A DNA stretch of 64,000 nucleotides from Porphyrobacter sp. CACIAM 03H1 (GTDB lineage: Bacteria > Pseudomonadota > Alphaproteobacteria > Sphingomonadales > Sphingomonadaceae), in NCBI RefSeq assembly GCF_002215495.1, contig NZ_CP021378.1, positions 1,736,764 to 1,800,763 of the forward strand. The letters run 5' to 3'. The stretch's first letter is position 1. Each line of letters opens with the position of its first letter. A program made the position numbers and the translations under genes. Below are positions 27,804-35,828 of the stretch, in pieces. The notes under the pieces are model-generated. The model was given only the letters and a program-made list of their open reading frames with translations, had not been told where the DNA came from and searched no databases.

Positions 27804-28348
27804 GCGAGCCGGGTCCCATCGCCGATCCTTTCATCCTCACCGCTGTCCTGCCGCCCGATTTGCAAGGCTTCGCGGAAGGTCTGCGCCGTGCGCATTTCCC
27901 GCCGGAGCGCAATCACCTCCACGCCCATGTCACCCTGTTCCACGCCTTCGCTCCGGCGCTGCTGGAGGAGCTGCGCGACTATCTGCCGCAGGTCGCGGCC
28001 GAATTCGCTCCGCCCGAGGGGGCGGTGAAGGGGGTGATGGATCTGGGCAAGGGCACCGCCATCGCGCTCGAGGCGCCGCAGCTGCTGTCTTTGCGCGCTC
28101 TCATCGCGGAGCATTTCCGCGGCAGCCTCACCGCGCAGGACCTCCACGAACCGCGCCCGCACATCACCATCCAGAACAAGGTGACGAAGGAAGAGGCGCG
28201 GGCGCTCCAGGCAAGCCTCGCGCCGGTGCTCGCGCCGTGGATCGCCAGGGGCCGCTTCACCTTTCCCGCGCTGGCGCTCTGGCGCTATCGCGGCGGCCCG
28301 TGGGAACGGGTCAAGACCTGCGCCTTCCGGGGCCGCGAGCGGCTGTAA
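27767..28348 (+). CDS. 2'-5' RNA ligase/cyclic phosphodiesterase-like protein (2H family)
   Basis: A 2H-superfamily protein of about 180 residues. Two HxT/S-type motifs, HAHVTLF and RPHITIQNK, form the catalytic pair that acts on 2',3'-cyclic or 2'-5' phosphodiesters of RNA. Homologous sequence begins near FILTAVLPPDL (about 27830), yet no ATG precedes it in frame after mltG. The nearest alternative is GTG at 27767, overlapping the mltG 3' end by 37 bases. An ATC at 27818 or an undetected upstream start is also possible, so the 5' end is uncertain. Confidence 0.75.
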   Translation: MVRDPPRAGRDVGEPGPIADPFILTAVLPPDLQGFAEGLRRAHFPPERNHLHAHVTLFHAFAPALLEELRDYLPQVAAEFAPPEGAVKGVMDLGKGTAIALEAPQLLSLRALIAEHFRGSLTAQDLHEPRPHITIQNKVTKEEARALQASLAPVLAPWIARGRFTFPALALWRYRGGPWERVKTCAFRGRERL

Positions 28349-28367
28349 CCCGCGCGCGCAACAGGGC

Positions 28368-28396
28368 TTGACCCTGCAAGCCGCGCGCCCTAAGTG
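28368..28396 (+). promoter_or_regulatory. Likely tRNA-Met promoter
   Basis: TTGACC (28368-28373), a 17-base spacer and TAAGTG (28391-28396) lie 66 bases upstream of the mature tRNA 5' end. The spacing and -35 are good, the -10 is weak. Confidence 0.45.
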
Positions 28397-28462
28397 CGCG
28401 CCTCGCCCGGGCCGACACCCGGACGCGAATCCGGCATGGCAAGGTGTGCCGGATCCCCTTGG

Positions 28463-28539
28463 GGCGGAGTAGCTCAGCCGGTTAGAGCAGCGGAATCATA
28501 ATCCGCGTGTCGGGGGTTCGAGTCCCTCCTCCGCTACCA
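28463..28539 (+). tRNA. tRNA-Met (anticodon CAT, elongator type)
   Basis: A 77-nt tRNA with a complete cloverleaf. The acceptor stem GGCGGAG/CTCCGCT has a terminal G-U pair, the D-stem is GCTC/GAGC, and the anticodon stem GCGGA/TCCGC holds loop ATCATAA with CAT at positions 34-36. The T-arm GGGGG/CCCTC has loop TTCGAGT, and CCA is encoded. The 5' G1-U72 wobble pair argues against initiator tRNA, which has an unpaired 1-72. Its 3' 36 bases are repeated exactly at 33690-33725. Confidence 0.95.
28504..28539 (+). repeat. Left attachment-site repeat (attL, inside tRNA-Met)
   Basis: This is the 36-base 3' portion of tRNA-Met, from the anticodon stem through the encoded CCA. It is identical to 33690-33725. 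Direct repeats of a tRNA 3' end are the usual footprint of tyrosine-integrase insertion, and here the tRNA remains whole. Confidence 0.85.
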
Positions 28540-28619
28540 TATCCCCTCGCTGTCACCCCCCGTTGTCAGACCTGCGGTCCGTCTGTAGGCTTCGTTCCGG
28601 GGTGACGGGGGAACATTTC

Positions 28620-29744
28620 ATGAGATTGATGACGATCGCGGTTTCCGCAGCTGTTCTGGCTGCGGTTGTGCCGGCCAGCACTGTTGCAGCCCATGAATCG
28701 CCGGAGCATGCGCTGGAGGCGGCGCGCATCGAGGCCATGCGTGCGGCGACCGTGGCCTTTCTTGCCAGTCTCGACGATGACGCGCGCATCGCGGTGCAGG
28801 CGAGCCTCGCCGACAACGCCCGGCGCACCGCCTGGTCGAACCTCCCGGCCAGCTTCGTACCGCGTTCGGGGGTGTCGGTCGCGCAGATGAACGCCGCGCA
28901 GCGCCAGGCGCTCCACGCGATGCTGGCGGCCGCCTTTTCCAGCCAGGGTTACCTCAAGACGATCACATCCATGTGGCACGAGGATGTGCTGCACGAGATG
29001 ACCTTGGCAGCGGCGGCGAGGCTGCCGGATGGCGATCCCCGCAAGGCGCAGGGGCTTGCCCTTGCCCTCAATTTCGACAGCGAGAAATTCTTCGTGACGG
29101 TGTTCGGCGATCCGGCGGGCAAGGACTGGGGCTGGATGATGACCGGCCACCACTATGCCGCCAATTTCACGGTCGCAGACGGGAAGATCGCCTTCACTCC
29201 GCTGTTTCTCGGCGCCAATCCGCAGACCGTGCCGGACGGGCGTTTCGCCGGCTGGCGTCTCCTCCAGCACGAGGCCGATCGTGCCTTTGCCCTCGTCGGC
29301 GCATTGACTCCGGCCCAGAGGCGACAGGTGGTTGTCGCCGATGCGGTCGACGGCTCTGTGTTTGCCGGGAAGGGGAGGCAGGATCTGGCGCGCGTTCCAC
29401 AAGGCATTCCGGCGTCCGCGCTCGATACCGTACAGCGCCAGTTGCTGACCGCGCTGATCGACGAGTATCTTGGCGATGCCTCGGACGAGGCCGCGGCGCG
29501 CCAGCGTGCCGCGATTGCAGCAGACGGGCCGGACAAGCTCTATTTCTCGTGGTGGGGACCAACCGACGATCCCAAGGCGCGCTACATGTTCAGGGTACAA
29601 GGTCCCTCGATCATCATTGATTATGTCCGTGAAGCCTCGCCGGACGGGGGCTTCAACCATGTCCATTCGATCGCCCGTGATCCGTCGAACGATTACGGTG
29701 CGCGGTGGCTGGAGCAGCACTATCAGGAAGCGCATCAGCAGTGA
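28620..29744 (+). CDS. Exported DUF3500-family protein
   Basis: A 374-residue protein with an N-terminal signal peptide (about 1-24, ending VAAH) and a DUF3500 domain covering the rest. Typical features are WSNLPASFVPRSG, LNFDSEKFFVTVFGDP, WGWMMTGHHYAANFT and YFSWWGPTDDP near the end. The biochemical role of DUF3500 proteins is not established to my knowledge. The ATG at 28620 is chosen for its signal peptide. It is the first gene inside the tRNA-Met island, 80 bp after the tRNA. Confidence 0.85.
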   Translation: MRLMTIAVSAAVLAAVVPASTVAAHESPEHALEAARIEAMRAATVAFLASLDDDARIAVQASLADNARRTAWSNLPASFVPRSGVSVAQMNAAQRQALHAMLAAAFSSQGYLKTITSMWHEDVLHEMTLAAAARLPDGDPRKAQGLALALNFDSEKFFVTVFGDPAGKDWGWMMTGHHYAANFTVADGKIAFTPLFLGANPQTVPDGRFAGWRLLQHEADRAFALVGALTPAQRRQVVVADAVDGSVFAGKGRQDLARVPQGIPASALDTVQRQLLTALIDEYLGDASDEAAARQRAAIAADGPDKLYFSWWGPTDDPKARYMFRVQGPSIIIDYVREASPDGGFNHVHSIARDPSNDYGARWLEQHYQEAHQQ

Positions 29745-29849
29745 CGTGAGCTTGGCTGCTCCGCTACTGGTCTGGGCTTCCCGCGAAGCTGGGCGCTTGT
29801 CGAAGAACAGCACGTTGTCCGGCGGAAAGACGCCAGCGCGGCCGTTCGC

Positions 29850-30771
29850 TTCCATGATCGTCATGATGTGCTGGAGGAACTTCAGCTGCTTGACCGTTGC
29901 GAGCTCGAACAGCTCGAACGGACCATGCTCCATTCCTATCGCAGCCATGTGAACCACCACATTGAGCCGAAGGTGGGTCATCCGCTGCTCAACGATCTGG
30001 CCGCCGTCCATGTCCGCGATTTCCTCGACAGCACCCACGCAATGGCGAGGAGGTGTCTGACCTCGCTCCCTCGATGATCAGCGCGGCCCAGGAGCGGGGG
30101 ATCGTCAAGCACAACGTCGCGCGCGATGTGAAATTGCGCCGTTCTGAGCGTCATCATCCCGACCGTGTATTCCCCACCAAGGAGGAGATCAGGGCGCTCG
30201 TCACCAATGCACTGGAGCGTCACGAGCCGCTCATCATGACGGCGCTGTTTACCGGGATGCGCATGTCAGAGCTGCGCGGGCTCAGTTGGGGATACGGTCG
30301 ATTTCCAGCGAAGCATCATCACCGTGAGGAAGCGCGCTGACCGCTACTGCGACATGGGGAACACGAAGAGCAAGTCTGGCCGGCGCGAGATCCCGATGGA
30401 CTCGCAACTCGCCGCGGTGCTCACGGCGTGGAAGGTTGTATGCCCCTTGGGTGAGCTCGACCTGGTGTTCCCGAACGGCCAAAGGCAACGTCGAGACGCA
30501 CTCGAACATCTACAATCGCATGTTCAAGCCACTCATGCTGACGTGTGGCATCGTGAACGGGGAAGGCGGCCCACGGTTCTCACTGCACGCCATGCGTCAC
30601 GCTGCTGCCTCGCTGTTCATCGAACAGGGTTGGCCGCCGAAGAAAATCCAGACCATGTTCGGGCACTCGTCGATCACGATGACCAATGACGATTATGGGC
30701 ACCTGTTCCATGACCCCGCCAAGGACGTGGATTTGATGGACGGGATGGAGCGGGGGCTCATGGCTGCTTAG
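29850..30771 (+). pseudogene. Tyrosine recombinase/phage integrase, disrupted by three frameshifts
   Basis: The pieces read in order through three frames. A core-binding domain comes first (LEQLERTMLHSYRSHVNHHI near 29900). Next is SAQERG-type helix sequence and the catalytic arginine region TGMRMSELRGL (near 30260). A KSKSGRREIPM segment follows (near 30370), then LHAMRH, GHSS and NDDYGHLF near the end, supplying R, K, HxxR, H and Y. Frame shifts are needed near 30060, 30285 and 30475. The N-terminal arm-binding domain is not recognisable. It is presumably the integrase that inserted this island. Confidence 0.82.
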
Positions 30772-30907
30772 CGCCGCGGTGTTCCGCCGTTGGGCGACCT
30801 AGATGCTTGTAAGCAGCGTCTCGGCACCGATAGCGAAAGAAAGGATTGCCAAGTCGACTTTGGCGGTGGCTATTCTGAGGTCAGGAGATGGTCAAGTATA
30901 GCCTCAG

Positions 30908-32425
30908 ATGAACCAGCCGAAGTCGATCACCGCAGCTGACCTGGCACGACGCAGCGATTTCGAGCTCGGCAATGCGCTGATCCGCCCATCTATCAAGACG
31001 ATCGTCGGGCCGACGGGAATAGTGGTTGTCGAACCACGTGTGGTGCAGGTGCTGCTCGTGCTCCACGATGCCGCTCCCGATGTCATGAGCCGGCAGGATC
31101 TTCTGGCGGCTTGCTGGGGTGGAGTGTTCGTCGGCGATGATGCGCTCAATCGAGCGATCGCCGAGATCCGCCGGGCCATCCGCGAAACAGGAGCTGACAT
31201 CGGGATCGAAACAATACCACGGGTTGGCTACCGTTTAACCGTGCCCGATGGCACAAAGAGGTCTTCACGTTCGGCTGTTCGTGAGGCCAAGGGTATCGGT
31301 CGCAGGCCTTTGTTGATCGGCGGCTTCGCCACCGCCGGCCTGCTGCTTGCCGGGATCGGCGGTTACCAGCATTATCGCGACCGCATTAAATTCGAGCAGT
31401 TGATGACCCTCGGCAAGGGCTTCGAGAGGCGCGGGGATACGGTCTCGCTCGGCAAGGCCGAGCAGGCGTTCCGGGAAGCCATCGCAATCGATGGCCGGGA
31501 CGCGGGCGCGTGGGGCTGGTTGGCGCGTGTGCTCGGCAAGAGCGAGGCTGCGCGTGAGGCCGCCATGCGGTCGCTTGCCATCGATCCCCGCAACCCCGAT
31601 GCGCGAATGACGCTGCTGGTGCAGGATTGGGGATTGTCCAATTGGGCGCAGTGGGAAGCGAAAGTCGATGCAGTCCTCGCCGACTTTCCCGACCACGACC
31701 TCGCGCTCGATACCCTGGTGCTTTTTCACCAAGGCGTTGGCCGGTGCGTCAGCTCATGGGATCTGAACGAGCGCGCTGCCAAGCTCCGGCCGCTCGATCC
31801 CGTCCCGCTCAATCGCCGTGCGATCAAGCACTGGATCTTCGGCCGCACCGCCGAGGCCGACCGGGTTGCCGACCGCTGCGTCGAGTTGTGGCCGCGCCAG
31901 CCCTATGTGTGGAATACGCGCCTCATGATCTACGCATTCACAGATCGTGCCGAAGCGGGGCTCGCGTTCCTCGCCGATGCCGAGGTTCGACCGGCCGATC
32001 TCAAGCCTGTCAGTCTGGTCACCTGGAGGGCGATCCTTGATGCTGTGCGCACCCGGTCACCGGCTGACGTGGCTGCTGCCGTTAGTGCTTGCAGCCAAGC
32101 AGCGCGCCTCGCACCGGGCCTCGCGGCGAATGCGATCATGGCGATGTCGTGGCTAGGCAAGCTCGATGCGGCCTATCGTATCGCGGAAGGGTTGTTTGCA
32201 GGCACTGGCGCGATCGTCCAGAAGTCTCGTGGGCGCGGGATCAAGGACACCTATTCGGACACGGCTTGGGCGCGCTCGCAGTTCATGTTCATACCCGCCA
32301 TGGCGCCATTCAGGGCAGATTCGCGCTTCACAGGGATATGCGAGAGCGCGGGACTTGCCGCCTACTGGCGCGAGCGGGGGATCGGCCCCGACTCTTTCGT
32401 GCGCGGCACACTGCGGCTCGCCTGA
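30908..32425 (+). CDS. CadC-like membrane transcriptional regulator with TPR domain
   Basis: A 505-residue protein. An OmpR/PhoB-type winged helix covers about residues 20-112 (ending IPRVGYRLTV), a single membrane segment lies at about 134-152, and a periplasmic TPR-rich region spans about 165-500 (e.g. AEQAFREAIAIDGRDAGAWG). The same three-part layout is seen in ToxR/CadC-type one-component regulators. It likely senses an envelope or extracellular signal and controls nearby island genes, but its target is unknown. It lies between the broken integrase and the lipoprotein gene. Confidence 0.85.
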   Translation: MNQPKSITAADLARRSDFELGNALIRPSIKTIVGPTGIVVVEPRVVQVLLVLHDAAPDVMSRQDLLAACWGGVFVGDDALNRAIAEIRRAIRETGADIGIETIPRVGYRLTVPDGTKRSSRSAVREAKGIGRRPLLIGGFATAGLLLAGIGGYQHYRDRIKFEQLMTLGKGFERRGDTVSLGKAEQAFREAIAIDGRDAGAWGWLARVLGKSEAAREAAMRSLAIDPRNPDARMTLLVQDWGLSNWAQWEAKVDAVLADFPDHDLALDTLVLFHQGVGRCVSSWDLNERAAKLRPLDPVPLNRRAIKHWIFGRTAEADRVADRCVELWPRQPYVWNTRLMIYAFTDRAEAGLAFLADAEVRPADLKPVSLVTWRAILDAVRTRSPADVAAAVSACSQAARLAPGLAANAIMAMSWLGKLDAAYRIAEGLFAGTGAIVQKSRGRGIKDTYSDTAWARSQFMFIPAMAPFRADSRFTGICESAGLAAYWRERGIGPDSFVRGTLRLA

Positions 32426-32539
32426 AGCCCGGCGCCGAGCGGACCATCGGCAATCCATCGGCAAATCCTCGGACGGCGATTGCGCGCTAATCGTCTAAAC
32501 TCGCGCGTGTTTGCACGAATTGATTTCGAGGGAGGGGAT

Positions 32540-33505
32540 ATGAAGCGAATGAGGCTTGCTGGCGCACTGGCTTCGGCCACGGCATTGCTCACGATCTGGG
32601 GCTGCGGCGGCGAGGACGGTCAGGCGCCCCCTACGGGAGGGACAGCGACGCCGACACCCACTCCCACTCCGACACCTACGCCTACGCCCACTCCGCCGCC
32701 CACCGGCGATTTGGGGTTCGCTGGCGCGCGCATTGGCGAGACCGTCTCCGGCCCCATGGCCTGCTCCGACGGTGCGGTTACGCGCTCCACCGACGGCGGA
32801 ATTGTCGGGATTGGTCCGGTGAGCCGCATCAAGATCGACAACCAGATCGCCGTCACCTATCGCGCTCTCGATACATATTCCACCGACATCAACGGCTTTG
32901 GTGGTTCCTCCTGGTCACCGAGCGACAAGCGACCGGCGCCCAACGAGTGGTTCACGCGATACTCAAGCCCTCTGCAGGGGGAGTTGTTGCTCTCGCGGTT
33001 CAACATAAGTTTCGCAGCGCATGGACTGGAGAACGGATCGTCACTGTGCTTCTTCGCGGCGGGCCTTCCATCCAAGACACTCCCAACCGCAGGCTCGGTC
33101 CAGTATTTCGGTATCGTGGATGGGTTCGGAATTATCAACGGAGTGCCCAAGCGGTTCCTCTATTGGCAGACGAATGGGACCGTCCCCGAACTCATCATGA
33201 ACTGGGCAAGGCGCGAAGGGGATCTCACGTTCCAGTTGATGGCACGAAGCGACCCCTTCGGCCAGTTCGAGAAGAATGCGGTCGAACCGGTCGGCACGAT
33301 TACCGGGCGGATCCGACTCGATCAGCCGGGCACGATCGCGCTGTCCGGCGCCGGCTTCACAGGAACGATGACCTACGCGTTCGTCAGCGACGACAAGAAT
33401 GTGCTCGGCACCGGCGGGGCGGGAGCGGCTCTCGTATACGAGCTGAGGCGTGCAAATGGCGATTTCGTCTACGGATCGATTGCGCTGAACGCCAACCTCA
33501 TGTGA
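32540..33505 (+). CDS. Lipoprotein with (TP)n linker, unknown function
   Basis: A 321-residue lipoprotein. The lipobox is at TIWGC (about residue 22). A Thr-Pro repeat linker (about residues 36-55) joins it to a beta-rich domain containing GTITGRIRL, GAGFTGTMTYAF and LVYELRR segments, somewhat like solute-binding or beta-barrel-like surface lipoproteins. Start ATG 32540 follows a GGAGGGGAT ribosome-binding site. It is the last gene before the right att repeat. The domain family is not recognised. Confidence 0.75.
   Translation: MKRMRLAGALASATALLTIWGCGGEDGQAPPTGGTATPTPTPTPTPTPTPTPPPTGDLGFAGARIGETVSGPMACSDGAVTRSTDGGIVGIGPVSRIKIDNQIAVTYRALDTYSTDINGFGGSSWSPSDKRPAPNEWFTRYSSPLQGELLLSRFNISFAAHGLENGSSLCFFAAGLPSKTLPTAGSVQYFGIVDGFGIINGVPKRFLYWQTNGTVPELIMNWARREGDLTFQLMARSDPFGQFEKNAVEPVGTITGRIRLDQPGTIALSGAGFTGTMTYAFVSDDKNVLGTGGAGAALVYELRRANGDFVYGSIALNANLM
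32647..32700 (+). repeat. Hexamer-like microsatellite encoding (Thr-Pro)n
   Basis: Repeated CCNACN units within the lipoprotein gene encode alternating Thr-Pro. The units vary at silent positions, so slippage would be reduced but not excluded. Length changes by multiples of 6 bases would keep the frame. Confidence 0.7.
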
Positions 33506-34082
33506 GGTCAATCTGCATCGCTTGCGACCACGGGAGCGTGCGCTGGGCGTGGCGAGCGCCTGCGCCAGCGTGGAAGGATGTGTGTCTCCTCACCTGACAC
33601 TGGCGAAGCGACGCCCGCGCATTCATGCGGGAGAACAAAAAGCAGCTCCGTAGCGCGTCTATATGAGCTAACCCGCTGGAATCATCATACGCGTGTCGGG
33701 GGTTCGAGTCCCTCCTCCGCTACCAATACAATAAAACTCCGGGCCGTTCACCTTGAGCAACTGCGGAAGCGCGGCCGGTGGATCGTACCGTTGCCAGCCA
33801 AGACATTGAGCAAAGGCTGGAGTCAGGAAGCTGGGCTGCATGGTATTCCCGAGCGCGAGTTGAAGAGCCCTTCCGTTGATGCGCATTGGGACGACCATGC
33901 CGGGAATGCGCCATTTGGCGATGAGCGGTGCGACTATTCAGTTCACGCATCCGGCAAGATTGTCACCAGCCGCAAGGATGGTTCGGCGAGACGCGCTCAA
34001 GACGGTAGAAGCATGGAGCACTGTTTCGGATACCCAGTTGCGAAAGCACTCGGGGAAGACGCTGAAAGGGGTGTGGCGCACC
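33506..34082. other. Non-coding/degenerate stretch spanning the right island border
   Basis: Apart from the att copy at 33690-33725, no convincing gene is seen. Open frames on either strand here have no ribosome-binding site and no recognisable domain. The bases just left of the att copy loosely resemble further tRNA sequence (GGAATCAT at 33678-33685 aligns with the anticodon arm), suggesting a degenerate tRNA remnant. Confidence 0.5.
33690..33725 (+). repeat. Right attachment-site repeat (attR)
   Basis: Exact 36-base copy of 28504-28539, the tRNA-Met 3' end including the CCA. Similarity extends a further 12 bases to the left with a few mismatches. It is not part of a functional tRNA because the 5' half is missing. 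Confidence 0.85.
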
Positions 34083-34808
34083 TCACATCCCGGCTGCCGT
34101 GGGACGGACGATGACTTCGTTGATGTCGACGCCGGCGGGTTGTTCGAGGGCGAACCGCACCGCGCGGGCGATGGCGTCAGGTGTCAGCGACTTCTTGCGC
34201 CATTCGACTAGGTCGGCGGCCAGTGCCGGGTCGCTGATGTCGTGACCCAGTTCGGTGGCGACGACGCCAGGCGAGATCAGGGTGGAGCGGATCTCGTCGT
34301 GCTCCAGCCGCAGGCCTTCGGTGATCGCCCTTACGGCGTGCTTGGTGGCGCAATAGACCGCTGCCGTGGGTACCACCATGTGGGCCGCGATGGATGCGAC
34401 ATTGATCACGTGCCCGTCCTGCTGTGCCATGAAGCGTGGCAGCACCGATGCGATGCCATTCAGCACGCCGAGAATGTTGACGTCGATCATCCGCTTCCAT
34501 TCCTCACGCTTGAGCGATGCCAGAGGCGACAGCGGCATCACGCCGGCATTGTTCACGAGCGCATCGATCCGGCCGAAGCGTTCCTCGGCTGCAGCGACGA
34601 AGGCATCGAAGCTGGTCGCATCGGTGACGTCGAGAGCGCACCATCCGGTGTGCTCGCCAAGCTCCTCTGCCAAGGCGGAAAGTCGGTCGCTGCGGCGCGC
34701 GCCCAGAAACAGATTGGCGCCGGTGTCTGCCAGTTCGCGTGCGCTGGCCTCGCCGATTCCGCTCGAAGCGCCTGTAATGAGGATGGTCCTGTTGTTGAGC
34801 TGAGCCAT
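34083..34808 (-). CDS. Short-chain dehydrogenase/reductase
   Basis: A 241-residue classical SDR. The cofactor-binding GASSGIG is at residues 13-19, NNAG at 86-89, and the catalytic S139, Y152 and K156 (YCATK) are intact. ARRSDRL after beta-strand 2 suggests NADP preference. The substrate is unknown; many such enzymes reduce ketones or aldehydes. The ATG at 34808 sets the start. It is divergent from an AraC regulator across about 140 bp, a pairing often seen for regulator and target. Confidence 0.9.
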   Translation of the reverse strand: MAQLNNRTILITGASSGIGEASARELADTGANLFLGARRSDRLSALAEELGEHTGWCALDVTDATSFDAFVAAAEERFGRIDALVNNAGVMPLSPLASLKREEWKRMIDVNILGVLNGIASVLPRFMAQQDGHVINVASIAAHMVVPTAAVYCATKHAVRAITEGLRLEHDEIRSTLISPGVVATELGHDISDPALAADLVEWRKKSLTPDAIARAVRFALEQPAGVDINEVIVRPTAAGM

Positions 34809-34951
34809 GTCTCGTTCCTTTCGTCCGGTGCGTTCAAGGTGCCGGAATCGGGCTCGCGGCGTTAGTCCGATCATCCGCAATGCTTGCACGATCCTCCAAA
34901 ACTTCCGCATGTTTGCTTGCGCGCGGGCTCACGATCGGCGACAGGGTGATC

Positions 34952-35821
34952 ATGTCTGACGCTCCGGATCTCGCGCCGATCATTGCCGGGCACACGCCGC
35001 AGCCCGGGGTTTTCGAGACACCTGTGCCGGGCGTATCGCTGATCCGGGCCGATGCTCCGGGCATGCCGATGCCGACGGTCTACGAGCCGTCGCTTTGCAT
35101 TATCGCCCAGGGCGCAAAGACCGTGTGCCTTGGCGAGCGCAGGCTGCATTACGATCCTTCCCACTGCCTCGTCGCTTCGGTGGACCTTGCGCTGATCGGT
35201 CAGGTCACAGCTGCCACCCCGGGTCATCCTTACCTGTGCTGCAAGATCGACCTCGATCAGTCCGTGCTTGCCGATCTGATCACGGACGAGGGCCGCGCCT
35301 TGCCGCGGGGTGATCCACCCCCGCTTGCGGTGCACCCCATCGGCACAGACCTGCTCGATGCGGCCGCTCGCCTGCTGCGGCTGCTTGATCGGCCAAGGTC
35401 GATTCCCGTGCTCGCTCCGCTGGTGCAGCGCGAAATCCTTTACCATCTCCTCGAAGGGCCTCAGGGTCCCATGCTCCGCCATGCTGCCTCTGGTGACAGC
35501 CATCTGGGACAGATCGGCCGCGCGATCGGCTGGATCCGCCGCCATGCGCATGAACAGCTTCGGATCTGCGACGTTGCCAGTGCCGCGCGAATGAGCGTTT
35601 CCTCGTTGCACCATCACTTCAAGCGGATCACCGGCCTGACGCCCCTGCAGTTCCAGAAGCAGTTGCGGTTGCAGGAAGCGCGCCGGATGATGATCGCCGA
35701 GGGGGTGGGCGCCGGCTCTGCCGGATTTGCCGTGGGCTATGACAGCCCTTCGCAGTTCAGCCGCGAGTACCGCCGCCTGTTCGGCGCGCCGCCGCGTGCC
35801 GATGTCAGCCGCGTCGGCTGA
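34952..35821 (+). CDS. AraC-family transcriptional regulator
   Basis: A 289-residue protein with an AraC-type N-terminal domain (PTVYEPSLCIIAQGAKTVCLG, about residues 35-56) and a C-terminal double helix-turn-helix (about 195-285; MSVSSLHHHFKRITGLTPLQFQKQLRLQEARRMM). This is the AraC_N/CmrA-type arrangement found next to SDR or aldehyde-reductase genes. An AGGGTGAT before ATG 34952 supports that start; ATG 34880 upstream remains possible. It likely controls the divergent SDR. Confidence 0.88.
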   Translation: MSDAPDLAPIIAGHTPQPGVFETPVPGVSLIRADAPGMPMPTVYEPSLCIIAQGAKTVCLGERRLHYDPSHCLVASVDLALIGQVTAATPGHPYLCCKIDLDQSVLADLITDEGRALPRGDPPPLAVHPIGTDLLDAAARLLRLLDRPRSIPVLAPLVQREILYHLLEGPQGPMLRHAASGDSHLGQIGRAIGWIRRHAHEQLRICDVASAARMSVSSLHHHFKRITGLTPLQFQKQLRLQEARRMMIAEGVGAGSAGFAVGYDSPSQFSREYRRLFGAPPRADVSRVG

Positions 35822-35828
35822 GCAAGGG

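Larger units (their letters stand above)
28504..33725. mobile_element. Small genomic island integrated at tRNA-Met
   Basis: A segment of about 5.2 kb bounded by 36-bp direct repeats of the tRNA-Met 3' end. It holds a DUF3500 gene, a frameshifted tyrosine integrase, a CadC-like regulator with TPRs and a (TP)n lipoprotein. No phage structural, conjugation or replication genes are present. The decayed integrase suggests the island is no longer mobile by itself. Its coding DNA looks less GC-rich than the flanking ccm and fab regions, judged by eye. Confidence 0.8.

Noticed and set aside
33578..34114. Plus-strand open frame across the right att repeat, and a minus-strand frame ending in GGGTRTPDTR
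   Set aside because: The second is the usual artefact of reading through an antisense tRNA 3' end; neither shows a start signal or a domain.
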